Source: Buddleja alternifolia | Taxonomy: Eukaryota; Streptophyta; Magnoliopsida; Lamiales; Scrophulariaceae | Reading direction: 5' to 3' | NCBI GenBank assembly: GCA_019426215.1 | Contig: CM033391.1 | Span: forward strand, 21,410,949-21,474,948 | DNA: 64,000 nt | Position numbers and translations under genes: made by a program | Notes under the pieces: model-generated | The model's input: the letters and a program-made list of their open reading frames with translations, nothing else | Database searches by the model: none | Told to the model about the DNA's origin: nothing | Shown: piece by piece, positions 12,024 through 21,988 of the stretch | Layout: each line of letters opens with the position of its first letter | Numbering within the stretch: the stretch's first letter is position 1

Positions 12024-13574
12024 AATTTTGGCGCCGTTGCCGGGGATTGGTTTTTGGTCAAAATTTTATTATTATTGTAATATATATATATAGGCTGTTC
12101 GATTCATATATTTCTTAGTTTTAAGTTTTATTGAATATTTTGAGTATTTAGATAAGAAAAAATATAAAAAAAATAAGGGTTTCTTTGAAGGTTTTAAAGA
12201 GCATACAATAGAAGAAGATCGATTGAGCAATCCAACATACTTGGACTAAGTTGTGACCACGTCGAGCTAACGACGTTAAACAAAAGCGCTGCTTGGGGGG
12301 CAACCCAAGAGTGGTTGAACAGCCACTATCAGATTTGCTCTCTTTCCCTATCTCTTTTACTTTCATATGTTCACTTTTAATTTACGTGCTTGCATTGAGG
12401 ACACTGCAAATTTTAAGTGTGGGGGAGAGGGTAAATGTATGTGCATTCTTTTATTTTTAGTAATGTTTTATCTAATTTAAAAAAAAAAAAAACAAAAAAC
12501 AAAAAATAAAAATCTCAAAAATTAAAGATCTTTTGGCTGCCTAGTTAATCCAATTTGATTTTATTGATTTGCGTTTTGGCATGTTTTTGATTAATTTAAT
12601 TTGAACTTACTTACACATACATTTTAGACTTGCTCATGATGATCCTAGATTAGTATTAATTTTCTTAGATGACACCGAGCACAAAATCGAAGGCACAGGA
12701 GTCGAAAGGATTCCATCCTAACACATAAGGAAAAACTTTTTGCAACTTTCAACCAAAGGTGACCATTATATATCGAGATACCAAACGAAATAAACAGCTT
12801 ATAAATTGCGTAAGTTTGAAAGTGCTGAATGGTTGAAATGACCCAATGGTCAAAGCTCTTGAGTAGTACTCGAGCTAGTCTTGTAATGTAATGATTAAAA
12901 GACCATAGTTTTGTTTCGTGGCCTTTGCCACTCAAGTTATTAAGTCCGTAAGGAGTGTTTTGACACTTAATGCTCTAAAACTATCTAGTTTGGGAGTCAT
13001 TGACCTAAAGCTTGCTACATGGGTGACATAGAAAGCCTAAGGGGACAATACATTGCACCCGGTCCTAAATTTGAATTTAATGTTTCTTTTGCAAATAAAA
13101 ATAAAAAAATATAAAAACCGTTAGTTTCTTAATATTGCATGGATGTCCAGTGTTGTCATAGGTGAAAGGTTAGAACTAATGTGGTGAAGATGCTTTAAAC
13201 TATAATGCCTTAGATTATACACACACACACCCTAGGGAAGTTGATTTCTATTTATGGGTACAACATGAGCTGAGTTTATATGTATGCATTCACCTTGATC
13301 TTCATTGTGCCAAATTCATGCCATTACTACATAATCAATTGTTGGAATGTATTGACTAGTACTTTGCAAAGGTTGAAAATTTTGTGGGTATATTTTCTGG
13401 AAACCCTCACGAGACGAAACTCGTCCACTAGGGGTAACCTAGGGGTTTAAAGGCTTATTGCATACGCTAAATGCAATCGTGAGACCGGCGAAAATGGTTT
13501 ATCATAGTTGATTTTTGTTTTCTTATCTCTTTATATTTGCCCGAGGACGTGCAAGAGCTAAGTGTGGGGGAATT
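12024..13574 (+). mobile_element. Array internal segment 5, most diverged copy
   Basis: PBS at 12029-12046, PPT at 13560-13574. It has private changes not seen in segments 1-4, including two extra T near 12532, a longer A tract near 12479-12492 and substitutions near 12652 and 12683. Non-coding. Confidence 0.86.
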
Positions 13575-15045
13575 TGATGAGTGCAATATTTATATATTTA
13601 ATTCCCTTTATATTTAGCATTTTATTGTGATTATACACCCATTGGAACTAATCTTATCTTATTTTATGAATTGGGTAGGTTTTAAATTGAATTAATCATT
13701 TTCAATCAAATTGGGCAATTCGGCGCGACAATGGAATTACAATCCTATCTGGAGCTAAACACCTCTTGTGTTAGTGATTTTTATATGGTTAGAAATCGAA
13801 TGAAAAGCTCCATAATTCATATGAAGAACACTAAACCGAATTAGGATGGGATAAGGCTCAAATACACTCAAAACTCACAGCTGTTTCTGTTGCGGGCTGG
13901 ACTGCACCACTTTGGTAGAAAATTCAAATCTGGCGGAACATGCATTGTATTTGGACAAAACCAACTGAATTGGATAGCCAACATGCATATCTACAACTTT
14001 CTAAGAGGAGGCAAAGTCAAATTCGGACTGCAAATAGTCCAAATCAGTGTTCTAATTCCTGCATTAAAATCTGGCGGCTAGAGAAGGCAACTTTAAAATG
14101 ATCTCTAAGAGAAGACAACTTCAAATTGATTTCTAAGAGAAGACAACTTCAAATTGATTTCAAAGAGAAGACAACTTAAAATTCTTATGAAGGAAGCCTA
14201 TTCTCTATAAATATAGCACATTCTTAGAGCTAAAAAAGAGAGAAGAGAGTTAAGAAAAATACTATATCAACTATTGTACTTTTATTAATGAATAGCTAAT
14301 TTTCTCTTTCGATTCAAGGTAGTTCAATTTAATTCATATGTTGTGAGACACGGAGCTTCATGATCTATCTACGGGTTGATTATCTTTTGTTTCTTATTAT
14401 TAATGTTCATGGTTGTGTAGATGATAATCTAAGATGCATATTAGTTGATTATCTATTACAATCTATTGCTAACAAATCTTCATAATCCGTAATTATTATG
14501 CTTGATTTGTGCTCGTAGCAATTGAGTTTTCAAGATTGCGATCCCAGTTTTCATTGATTACTCGAGGGAAACATTAGTGTAAATTAAATAGTTGGCGCTT
14601 GCTTAAACTATTGTTTATCCTTAGTCGCTTCGAATTCTTATGCTATTATTGACATGATTAGGATTGCTTAATACCGATTCAGTTGATAATAAGAATTTAA
14701 CCGGGTGCTGGGCTTTGGTTAATGATATAAGGAAGTCAATAAGGATCTAAATAGCTGGTTATTTAGGTTCTTGGCTAAGTAATCGAAGAATAGATAGTAT
14801 TTTAGGTGTCTATGATCGACTTGAATTAAAGAACGAATTATCCTTGAATCGATATTTTACGTTTATTGAAATTCCTATTTAGTTCCTGTCGGTTTTAGTC
14901 ATTGAATTCATCCATACAACAACCCCCCCCCCCCCATTGAATATTATTTTGATCAACCAATCTCTAGGGTTCAACCTGGACTTACAAGTACTACAAATCC
15001 TTGTGAGAACAGTAAATTTTACTTTGGCACATTCGACACGTACCA
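13575..15045 (+). repeat. Array LTR 5, terminal 3' LTR
   Basis: The rightmost LTR, about 1471 bases, with the 28-base repeats (from 14081) and TATA box (14206-14213). It ends ...GTACCA like the other LTRs, but instead of spacer and PBS the next base is copia pol. It also holds the most private variants among the LTRs (near 13870, 14198, 14494, 14637 and 14666), as expected for an array end that is less homogenised. Confidence 0.9.
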
Positions 15046-15050
15046 GCCAT
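15046..15050 (+). other. Predicted 3' target site duplication of the array
   Basis: GCCAT directly follows the LTR end and is also copia pol sequence (it completes a Gly-His pair typical of the GAG-pre-integrase region). If the array arose from one insertion, the same five bases should flank its left end outside the window. Confidence 0.5.
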
Positions 15051-17648
15051 GCCGGCGAACATAAAATTCGCAAAATGGAGAAAGATGGACTAATTGGCCC
15101 ATTGGGATTGGATCCCTATCCTACTTGTGAATCTTGTCTCAAAGGCAAGATTGCTAGATCCCCCTTCACAGGGACTCTTGAAAGAGCCGCACAAATCTTA
15201 GGCTTAGTGCAAACTGATGTTTGTGGTCCATTTGGAGAAATGGCACGAGGAGGTTTCCTTTACTTCATCCACCTTCACTGATGACCATTCAAGATATGGT
15301 CTAGTGTACATGATGAGGCACAAGTCTGAATCCATTGAAAAGTTCAAGAAATTCAAGGCTTTAGTGGAAAATCAAACTGCTCAACATATAAAAACCCTTT
15401 GATCGGATCGAGGAAGAGAATATATGAGCGACGAGTTTGATGTATACCTCAGAGAGAATGGTATAGTATTACAGCTCACACCTCCAGTGACACCACAATT
15501 AAATGGAGTAGCAGAGCGAAGGAATCGAACTTTGTTGGACATGATTCACTCCATGCTCAGCTACACTGATTTACCCATTTCACTGTGGGGTCCTGCGCTG
15601 CTTACAGCTGTACACATTTTAAATAGATGTCCGTCCAAGTCCGTTCCTATGACTCCCTATGAGATATGGAGGAATAGGAAACCAAGTCTTAATCACATCA
15701 AGATTTGGGGATGTCCGGCTTATGTCAAAAAGACCAAAGTGGACAAGTTGGGGGCTAGATCCTTGAAGGGATGTTTCGTTGGATATCCTGAGGATTTAAT
15801 GGGATACCTCTTTTACCTGCACGATGATCAAAGGATCATTGTAGCTTTACAAGCCCACTTTCTTGAAGATGAGTTCATTCAAGAAGGAGGAGCGGGTAGA
15901 AAGATTGTTCTAAAAGAACAAAATAAGACTCCAGTGGATACATCTACACAGGAAGTGAGAACCGAACCTTCTGTGACACAACCACAACCACGAAGATCAA
16001 ATAGAGTACCTCAACTGCCTGAGAGGTACGGATATCTAGTACAGAGGAAGCTGGATCTTCATTCTGTATTGGAGGAGGATCATGGAGATGATCCCTCCAC
16101 TTTTGATCAAGCAATGGTGGATGTGGATACTACTAGATGGCGTGAAGCTATGCAAACTGAGATCGATTCGATGCATGCAAACCAAGTCTGGAAACTTGTG
16201 GACCAACCTGAAGGGGTAAAACCAATCAGGTGCAAATGGATCTACCAGAGAAAGATTGGTGTTGATGGCAAGGTTGACACCTACAAAGCCAGGCTAGTGG
16301 CGAAAGGGTATAGTCAAAAAGAAGGAATTGACTACTAAGAAACCTTTTTGCCAGTGGCTATGATCAAATCTATAAGGATTCTACTTGCAATAGCCGCACA
16401 CCTAGACTATGAAATATGGCAAATGGATGTCAAAACTGCTTTCCTAAATGGATTCCTAGAAGAAAATATCTATATGGAACAGCCTAAAGGTTTTGTATCC
16501 GAGTAGCATACTCATAAGGTGTGTAACCTTGAGAGATCCATTTATGGACTCAAGCAAGTGTCCCGTAGCTGGAATCTATGTTTTAATGAGGCTGTCAAAG
16601 GATTTGACTTCATCAAGAACAAAGACGAGCCATGTGTTTACAAAAAGGTTAGTGGGAGCAAGATAACATTCCTTGTGTTATATGTAGATGACATATTACT
16701 CATTGGGAATGATATAGGAATGCTCACCACTGTAAAGAAGTGGCTTTCGAGTACTTTCTCCATGAAAGACTTGGGAGAGGTAACTTATATTCTAGGGATT
16801 CAAATCTACAGAGATCGAACACATAGAATGATAGGACTCTCTCAAGCCTTTTACTTAAAAAAGGTCCTAAAGAGATATAGGATGGAGGATTCTAAGAAAG
16901 GGTTCCTGCCAATGAGGCATGGGATACATCTCTCAAAAACTATGTGTCCTCAAAGTGAGGAAGATAGAAAGGAAATGAGCACTGCATCCTATGCATCAGC
17001 AGTGGGTAGCCTGATGTACGCAATGCTGTGTACTAGACCTGACATTGCTTATTCGGTAAGCGTTGTTAGTCGATTTCTAGCAAACCCAGGCAAGGAGCAT
17101 TGGATAGCTGTGACGAATATCCTAAAGTATCTGAAGAGAACCAAGGATAGGATTCTCGTCTATGAGAGTGGTAGCATGAGAGTGGACGGGTACACTGATT
17201 CGGATTTTCAATCTGATGTCGATGACCGAAAATCCACTTCAGGATTCGTATTCACCCTCAATGGTGGGGCGGTCAAAGCACAACCGCGGACTCCACTACA
17301 GAGGCTGAATATATAGCTTCCTCTGAGGCAGCTAAAGAGGCTGTTTGGATAAGGAAGTTCATAGAAGAACTCCAAGTGGTTCCTAGCATAAAGCTCTCGT
17401 TGCAACTTTATTGTGACAACACAAGAGCAATAGCGCAAGCAAAGGAACCTAGGTCTCACAACAAGTCCATACACATCGAGAGGAGATATCACATCATAAG
17501 AGAGATCGTTGCACGAGGAGAAATATTTGTTCAGAAAATAGCCTCAGCTGACAATGTCGCTGATCCATTGACCAAGCCATTGGCACAGGCGGTGGTAGAA
17601 AAACATCTCGAAGGGATGGGTATTAAATACCATAGCAAATGGCATTGA
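15046..17648 (+). pseudogene. Copia D pol remnant (integrase, RT, RNase H)
   Basis: Read in order: GAG-pre-integrase and zinc-binding part (HAGEHK..., CESC, 15046-15180); integrase core with the first Asp in TDVCGPF, the second in the SD pair near 15406 and the Glu in [10 protein letters not shown] (about 15514); reverse transcriptase from about 16190, with AFLNGF near 16435 and the catalytic YVDD box at 16681-16692; RNase H to the stop at 17646-17648. It is interrupted by a one-base insertion near 15270, stops TGA 15400-15402, TAA 16336-16338 and TAG 16504-16506, and a short deletion near 17274 in RNase H. By comparison with A/A' and family spelling, the three stops look like C-to-T changes. 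The 5' truncation is caused by the array insertion. Not functional. Confidence 0.9.
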
Positions 17649-17650
17649 GT

Positions 17651-17663
17651 GCAAGTGGGAGAT
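17651..17663 (+). other. Copia D polypurine tract
   Basis: GCAAGTGGGAGAT lies two bases after the pol stop and directly before the LTR start TGTTAGAG. The same layout occurs in element A at 40305-40317. Confidence 0.8.
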
Positions 17664-19248
17664 TGTTAGAGTGTATTCCCTCAAATGCCATAAAGAGGAT
17701 AGATTTATAGGACATTAACTTGTAACTAAACAATATCCTTTTATTATATATAAGGCATTATCTTGTTGTTTTCTTATAGGCGTTTGTAAGGTGTTAATAA
17801 ACAACGTAAAGTCCTTGAGTATAAGGCAAACCTTCTACTTCCTATGAGATAGGAAGAATGGCACTAGAAGGGTTTGATCCTTATTCTCTAAATAGGGTTC
17901 GCAAGTCTAAGAAAGTATTTAACTGGACATCAGTACAGAAGAAGGAAAGCATGATATAAGCTTTGACAGAGAAAGTGCCTGTCGAACACTATAGAAATTA
18001 TAGTGGGAACTTATGTCATGGACATATAAGTTGGACTAATATGTTCGAACACGGCTCGCATCAGTTTTATTACATGGGTGTTCACTCACTGACAGTCAAT
18101 GATGAAACTAATAAGTTGTGATAGGTACGCGTGAATCTTAGACCTGAGGAGTCGAGTTGAAGATGTACTTGTGACATCAAGTCTGTCATTAGAGTAGTTA
18201 GATCCAAATCACCCTTTGGTGGGATCGACCTCGAAGTGCGACTTGATGGGCAAGTAGCATTGTTAACTGATTAGCAAAATGAGATTTATTCTCTCATAAG
18301 TGAATCAGCTAAATATCCTATGCAGTCAAGAATGAGTGAGGTTAAAAGTCTTTGGCCAGAGCATAAAATGACCTCGACTCATTATGAGCTAAGCATATGG
18401 TCAAGTCATGTGAGTTTGACTAAAACCATGACTCTCACTTGACTGGGATATAAGAATAAAAGGTTTATACACGTACGGTATTCACAGCGTATATGGTTTG
18501 GAATGATCCTATTCATTCGTTCTCAATTGGGATACTATGTGAGCCACATGACTGGCTAGGTGTTACTCACATCCTTTTGGTTTCCTCCCAATTGCCTTTT
18601 GAGACGAACCTAAAGAGTCACGCTTAAAGGAAGTGCAAAAAGAAAATCATGGGAAAAAGACTTGAGAGAATTTTCGGTATAGGATATCGAGATTAATTAA
18701 TTAATCATTAGATGATTTTATTAATTAATTAAGTTAATGAATTAATTAATTCCTCATGGGAATTTAATTATAATATTAACATGAATTTAATTAATTATTT
18801 AATTAATTTATTAATTGGATAAATAATATTAATTATTTAATTAATAACCAAAGCCCACAAGTGGGCGTCCACTTATGAAGCCTAGGTTATTGTTTTCTAT
18901 TGTAGTATATTTATGCTACTTAGTGAAAAAATAATTAGGTCAAGAGAGTTAACTTACAAACTTTCTCTCCAAGTCAAACTTTCCTCCCTTTCTCTCTCAC
19001 TCTAGCCGTCCATCAAGGTGAAGGAGAAGGTGATTTTCATTTTTTGACTCCGACGTGGCAATTTAGAGATAGCGACGGATTTGCTGTTCAAGAAAAGGAT
19101 TGCAAAGCTGGTTCAGATTTCAACATACGTGAGAACGGTAATTAATTTAGTAAAACCCAATTTAAATACGAGAAATAGAGATGAGCCACTGGGATTAAAC
19201 TTATAATTCTTCCGCTGCGCTTTTGTTTTTATGCAATTTTTCCCAACA
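17664..19248 (+). repeat. Copia D 3' LTR
   Basis: Starts TGTTAGAGTG right after the PPT and ends ...CCCAACA, giving imperfect TGTTAG/CCAACA inverted ends; 1585 bases. A TATATATAA run near 17745 is a possible TATA box. The 18680-18860 stretch is almost pure TTAATTAA-like sequence. The CCGCTGCG motif near 19212 precedes the 3' end, as in the other copia LTRs here. Confidence 0.85.
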
Positions 19249-19528
19249 TCAAATGCATAACCCACCCTATTAGATGAGTTAATTAGGTGACCATAACAAT
19301 CGGAATTAGGTTATAGTCCATATGATGAATCAGTTAATCTTCACTGAACCATTGAAAGATGAGAATACTACAAATATGTGTTGCTGAGAAAATAATGGTT
19401 AACTGATAAATGTACTCGCTTTTGGTTTATGCATTCAGTAACCATAGGTATTCAGCACCTAGAATATCATGTCTCTTAAAGAGCCCTGCACTTACGGAGG
19501 TGATTTAGAGATGGACCAGAGCAAATTA
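19249..19528. other. Unassigned spacer between copia D LTR and repeat H
   Basis: No open frame with family similarity and no terminal repeats recognised. It should be the locus that received copia D, so the first five bases (TCAAA) are the expected target site duplication of D. I see nothing else to call. Confidence 0.4.
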
Positions 19529-19871
19529 TCATTTGATATATCCAGTTTCGAACGAGAGACGAGGGTACAACGCCGAGTAGTAACTGTGAGGGTTTCTCTT
19601 TTCCTTGAAAGCTCTTTAATTACTTTACCTACTTGTGATTGCTTGATTTCGTTATACAACTGTCTTATCAATATCTTGTTGATTGGTTTGTGATGATTGT
19701 CACTCTTAAGTGTCCCGCTCTGGTCCGTATCTCGTAATTCCTGACATTATCTTTTTCAACTCTATGGTACTTGTTTTGCCTCGAAATGGTCATTGGTCTA
19801 ATCGTTGTCAATTCCCGTGAGTCTTAACATGCAAATATCGAGTCAATATCTTTCTTAAAACATTGAGACCA

Positions 19872-19952
19872 TTGTAGTTCTTGGTTCTACTCTGTCGATT
19901 GTAGTTCTTGGTTCTACTTCGTCGATTGTAGTTCTTGGTTCTACTCTGTCGG
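19872..19952 (+). repeat. Three 27-base tandem repeats in repeat H
   Basis: Units at 19872, 19899 and 19926 each run TTGTAGTTCTTGG...GTCG with one or two changes. The F copy has only one recognisable unit (about 47556-47580, opposite strand), so the expansion is private to H. Confidence 0.85.
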
Positions 19953-19959
19953 CTAAAGG

Positions 19960-20200
19960 AGCTAAGTGCTATGCTGGACAAAGTGTCATGCAATGGCGGG
20001 GGCCACCTCTTGAACCCATAGGAGCCACCACTAGAATCCTGATGTCTGGCATCTGTCCGCGATATGTTCTTTTCTCTGTCTAAAGCTTTGACTCTTAAAG
20101 GCAGAGTGAAGGGAGCTAAGTGCTATACGGGACAAAGTGCCAAGCGACGGCGGGGGCCACCTCTTGAACTCGTAGGAACCACCACTAGAATCCTGACACC
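19960..20200 (+). repeat. Duplicated block in repeat H
   Basis: A block starting GGAGCTAAGTGCTAT and containing GGCGGGGGCCACCTCTTGAA and CCACTAGAATCCTGA occurs at about 19966-20042 and again at 20113-20196. F carries the same block three times in inverse orientation (about 45030-45125, 45150-45232, and 45300-45351 joined to 47510). Confidence 0.75.
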
Positions 20201-20823
20201 TGCAAATCTCAAAAGGTGTGAAATCTCCCACTGGTATGGGACAGTTGGGAGACGAAACACAATCGTATGACATGAATCTAAACTATATGAGTTATTCATT
20301 CTGGTTTCGTTATATGTTTCATGATGTTCATCATTCTGACAGTTTGTTTTTTTGATGATTCGCTCGATACGTGTAATCTGGTTTGTTTTGTAATCTTCCG
20401 CTGCAGAATCCATTTTATAGATAAAGGTAAAGCAATCCATTAGCCTACCTCACTGATTCATTCGGACTCACCCCTCCTTCTTTCTTCCTTTTCAGATGAG
20501 CTTAGTATGTCGAGTACAAAGGGAGAAATGAGGAGTAAAGGAAGCATTGGTTCGTTGCTGATAGAGGAAGTGATGTTTTGAGATGTATGATTGGATATGT
20601 ATATATTTTGGCTTGGAGACCTATAATTGATAGAGTTGTTGTTGAATAGTGTAAGACTGATGAAGGATGTATTGTTGGTTTAATTGGAATAAAAAAATTT
20701 AGTTTCAGCAAATGAAGTATTCTTATAGTTCTGACGCTTAGCGCTGGCTCAAGAAAGGACGGTCTCCTGAATCGAGCTGGCATCGCGGTGTGACGGGCCA
20801 CCAGGTGGTCGGTGGGCGCTACA

Positions 20824-21988
20824 AATTATCTAAGTACTCAAAAGTTTATATACTTATTCTAAGTTAAACTAAGCGAAAATTGATGATGATTTTTAAACTA
20901 AAATTCTAACACTAATTACTACCAAGCAAATTAACGATTTTAATTAAAAGGCTAGAAAGACAACCAAGACAATGACCCAACCAAATTATGCAAGTTAATT
21001 ATGAATTACGTTTAAATCAATTATTAGATAGGTTATGCAAAGGCGAAATTTCCTAAAGGACTTACTACCCAATCTCTCAGTGTAGCAATTCTACCCTTTT
21101 CAACAATCAGCTATATCTCTATATGAAGATTTAATTAAAAGGAATGCATTAAAAGACACTTTGAAATTCCTCGTTAAAACGAAAAGCCACACAAAGGAAT
21201 CGATTCTATCTCTAGTCAATTCTACGATATGATTTTTGTAATTCTAGATGCTTCCCTAATCGATTATCTCTCAATATCTAGACTAGGCATTTAATCAAAC
21301 AATTGGTGATTAAGCAATTGTAGGCGTTAAGAAAAAATTACCAAAAACATTGCATAAACACAAATTAATTGATTAAAAACAATATTCAAACATAACAAGC
21401 ATAAATTTGGCCTTCACATGGCCTCGGTCTATAAAAGTTTAGTTCATAAATACGAATTTAAAAGAGTGCAAACAAATTCCTAAAGACATGGTTTTTAATC
21501 CAATCTAAAAGAAAACATAAAACACCCGAAGCAACCGTATATTTGTTGGTGTAGATCTTGAATCCGTCTTGGTGTAGACGAATCTTCGATCTTCCCGTGT
21601 ATTTTTTTCTCCCAAGGGCCTCTTTTCTTCAAAGGATTTTTTCTAGAGTGTTTAGAGTTGTAAAAAGTGAGAAGTCCCCAAGATTTGACCTTAAATCCAT
21701 GTTTTAAAGAGTCAGTCCGTGTTCGTGGTACTGTGGCACCAAATCTGGCGCTGTGGCGCCATGTACAAAATTAGCTTCTGCAAGGGTGGAGCAGTGGCGC
21801 CGAAACTGGCTTTGTGGGGCCACTTTGATAACTTTTTTTCTTCTTTTCACTTCGTTTTTTATCACTATTTGTTCCCTACAACACAAAATATATGCAATTA
21901 TATGAAATATGTAAGACAAAATGGATTGAAATTTACTCAAGATTAGGTAAATACAAGCATAAAATATAATTCAATTATGAAATTATCA
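20824..21988 (-). repeat. Ty3/gypsy element C, 3' LTR (truncated)
   Basis: Aligns with 26741-27238 base for base over several hundred bases. On the minus strand it begins TGATAATTTC (at 21988), and its last 85 or so bases (present at 26656-26740) are missing at the junction with repeat H. A GC-rich section near 21720-21830 repeats the motif TGGCGCC/TGGCACC several times. Confidence 0.75.

Larger units (their letters stand above)
1..15045 (+). mobile_element. Tandem array of a gag-pol-less Ty3/gypsy LTR element (five LTRs)
   Basis: A unit of about 3020 bases recurs head to tail; the same landmarks recur at spacings of 3019, 3021, 3020 and 3020 bases. Each unit holds an LTR of about 1.47 kb (TGATGAG...TACCA), a perfect 18-base PBS (TGGCGCCGTTGCCGGGGA, complementary to the 3' end of plant tRNA-Asp), an internal segment of about 1.55 kb and a PPT abutting the next LTR. 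No gag, protease, reverse transcriptase or integrase reading frame is present, so the element can only be a non-autonomous derivative, probably of the Athila/Tat group because the PBS, the PPT style and a post-pol motif near 180-230 fit it. The array starts before the window and ends exactly at the copia sequence at 15046. Unequal recombination between LTRs is the likely origin. Confidence 0.9.
15046..19248 (+). mobile_element. Ty1/copia element D, 3' portion
   Basis: The segment runs from the GAG-pre-integrase region through integrase, reverse transcriptase, RNase H and PPT to a complete 3' LTR. The 5' LTR, gag and protease are not in the window; they should lie left of the gypsy array that splits the element. 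The closest relative inside the window is copia A/A', from which its LTR (1585 against about 1720-1790 bases) and pol differ clearly. It resembles TNT1-type copia polyproteins; I do not assign a lineage. Confidence 0.9.
19529..20823 (+). repeat. Repeat H, LTR-like dispersed repeat (inverted relative of F)
   Basis: H is the reverse-complement counterpart of F (44413-45351 plus 47510-47918). The right end is sharp (GGGCGCTACA at 20814-20823); F begins at its own left edge with TGTAGCACCC. The left end is less certain: shared sequence starts at GATATATCC (19535). AATTA occurs at 19524-19528 and 20824-20828, a possible 5-base target duplication. A CTTCCGCTGCAG motif near 20395 favours plus orientation as an LTR of chromovirus style; no PBS, PPT or protein remains, so the class is uncertain. 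It contains 27-base repeats and a duplicated block of about 150 bases. Confidence 0.6.

Noticed and set aside
1..15045. Array considered as a centromeric satellite
   Set aside because: The unit has LTR, PBS and PPT of a retroelement and ends at a precise insertion junction; only five copies are seen.
14937..15281. A 114-residue open frame across the array-copia junction
   Set aside because: It is a chance fusion: roughly the first third is LTR sequence read in a non-coding frame and the rest is copia pol starting at HAGEHK. Not a gene.
20824..20828. H as a solo insertion within the C LTR
   Set aside because: Sequence left of H (19249-19523) does not match the missing end of the C LTR, so simple nesting is not supported although AATTA flanks H.
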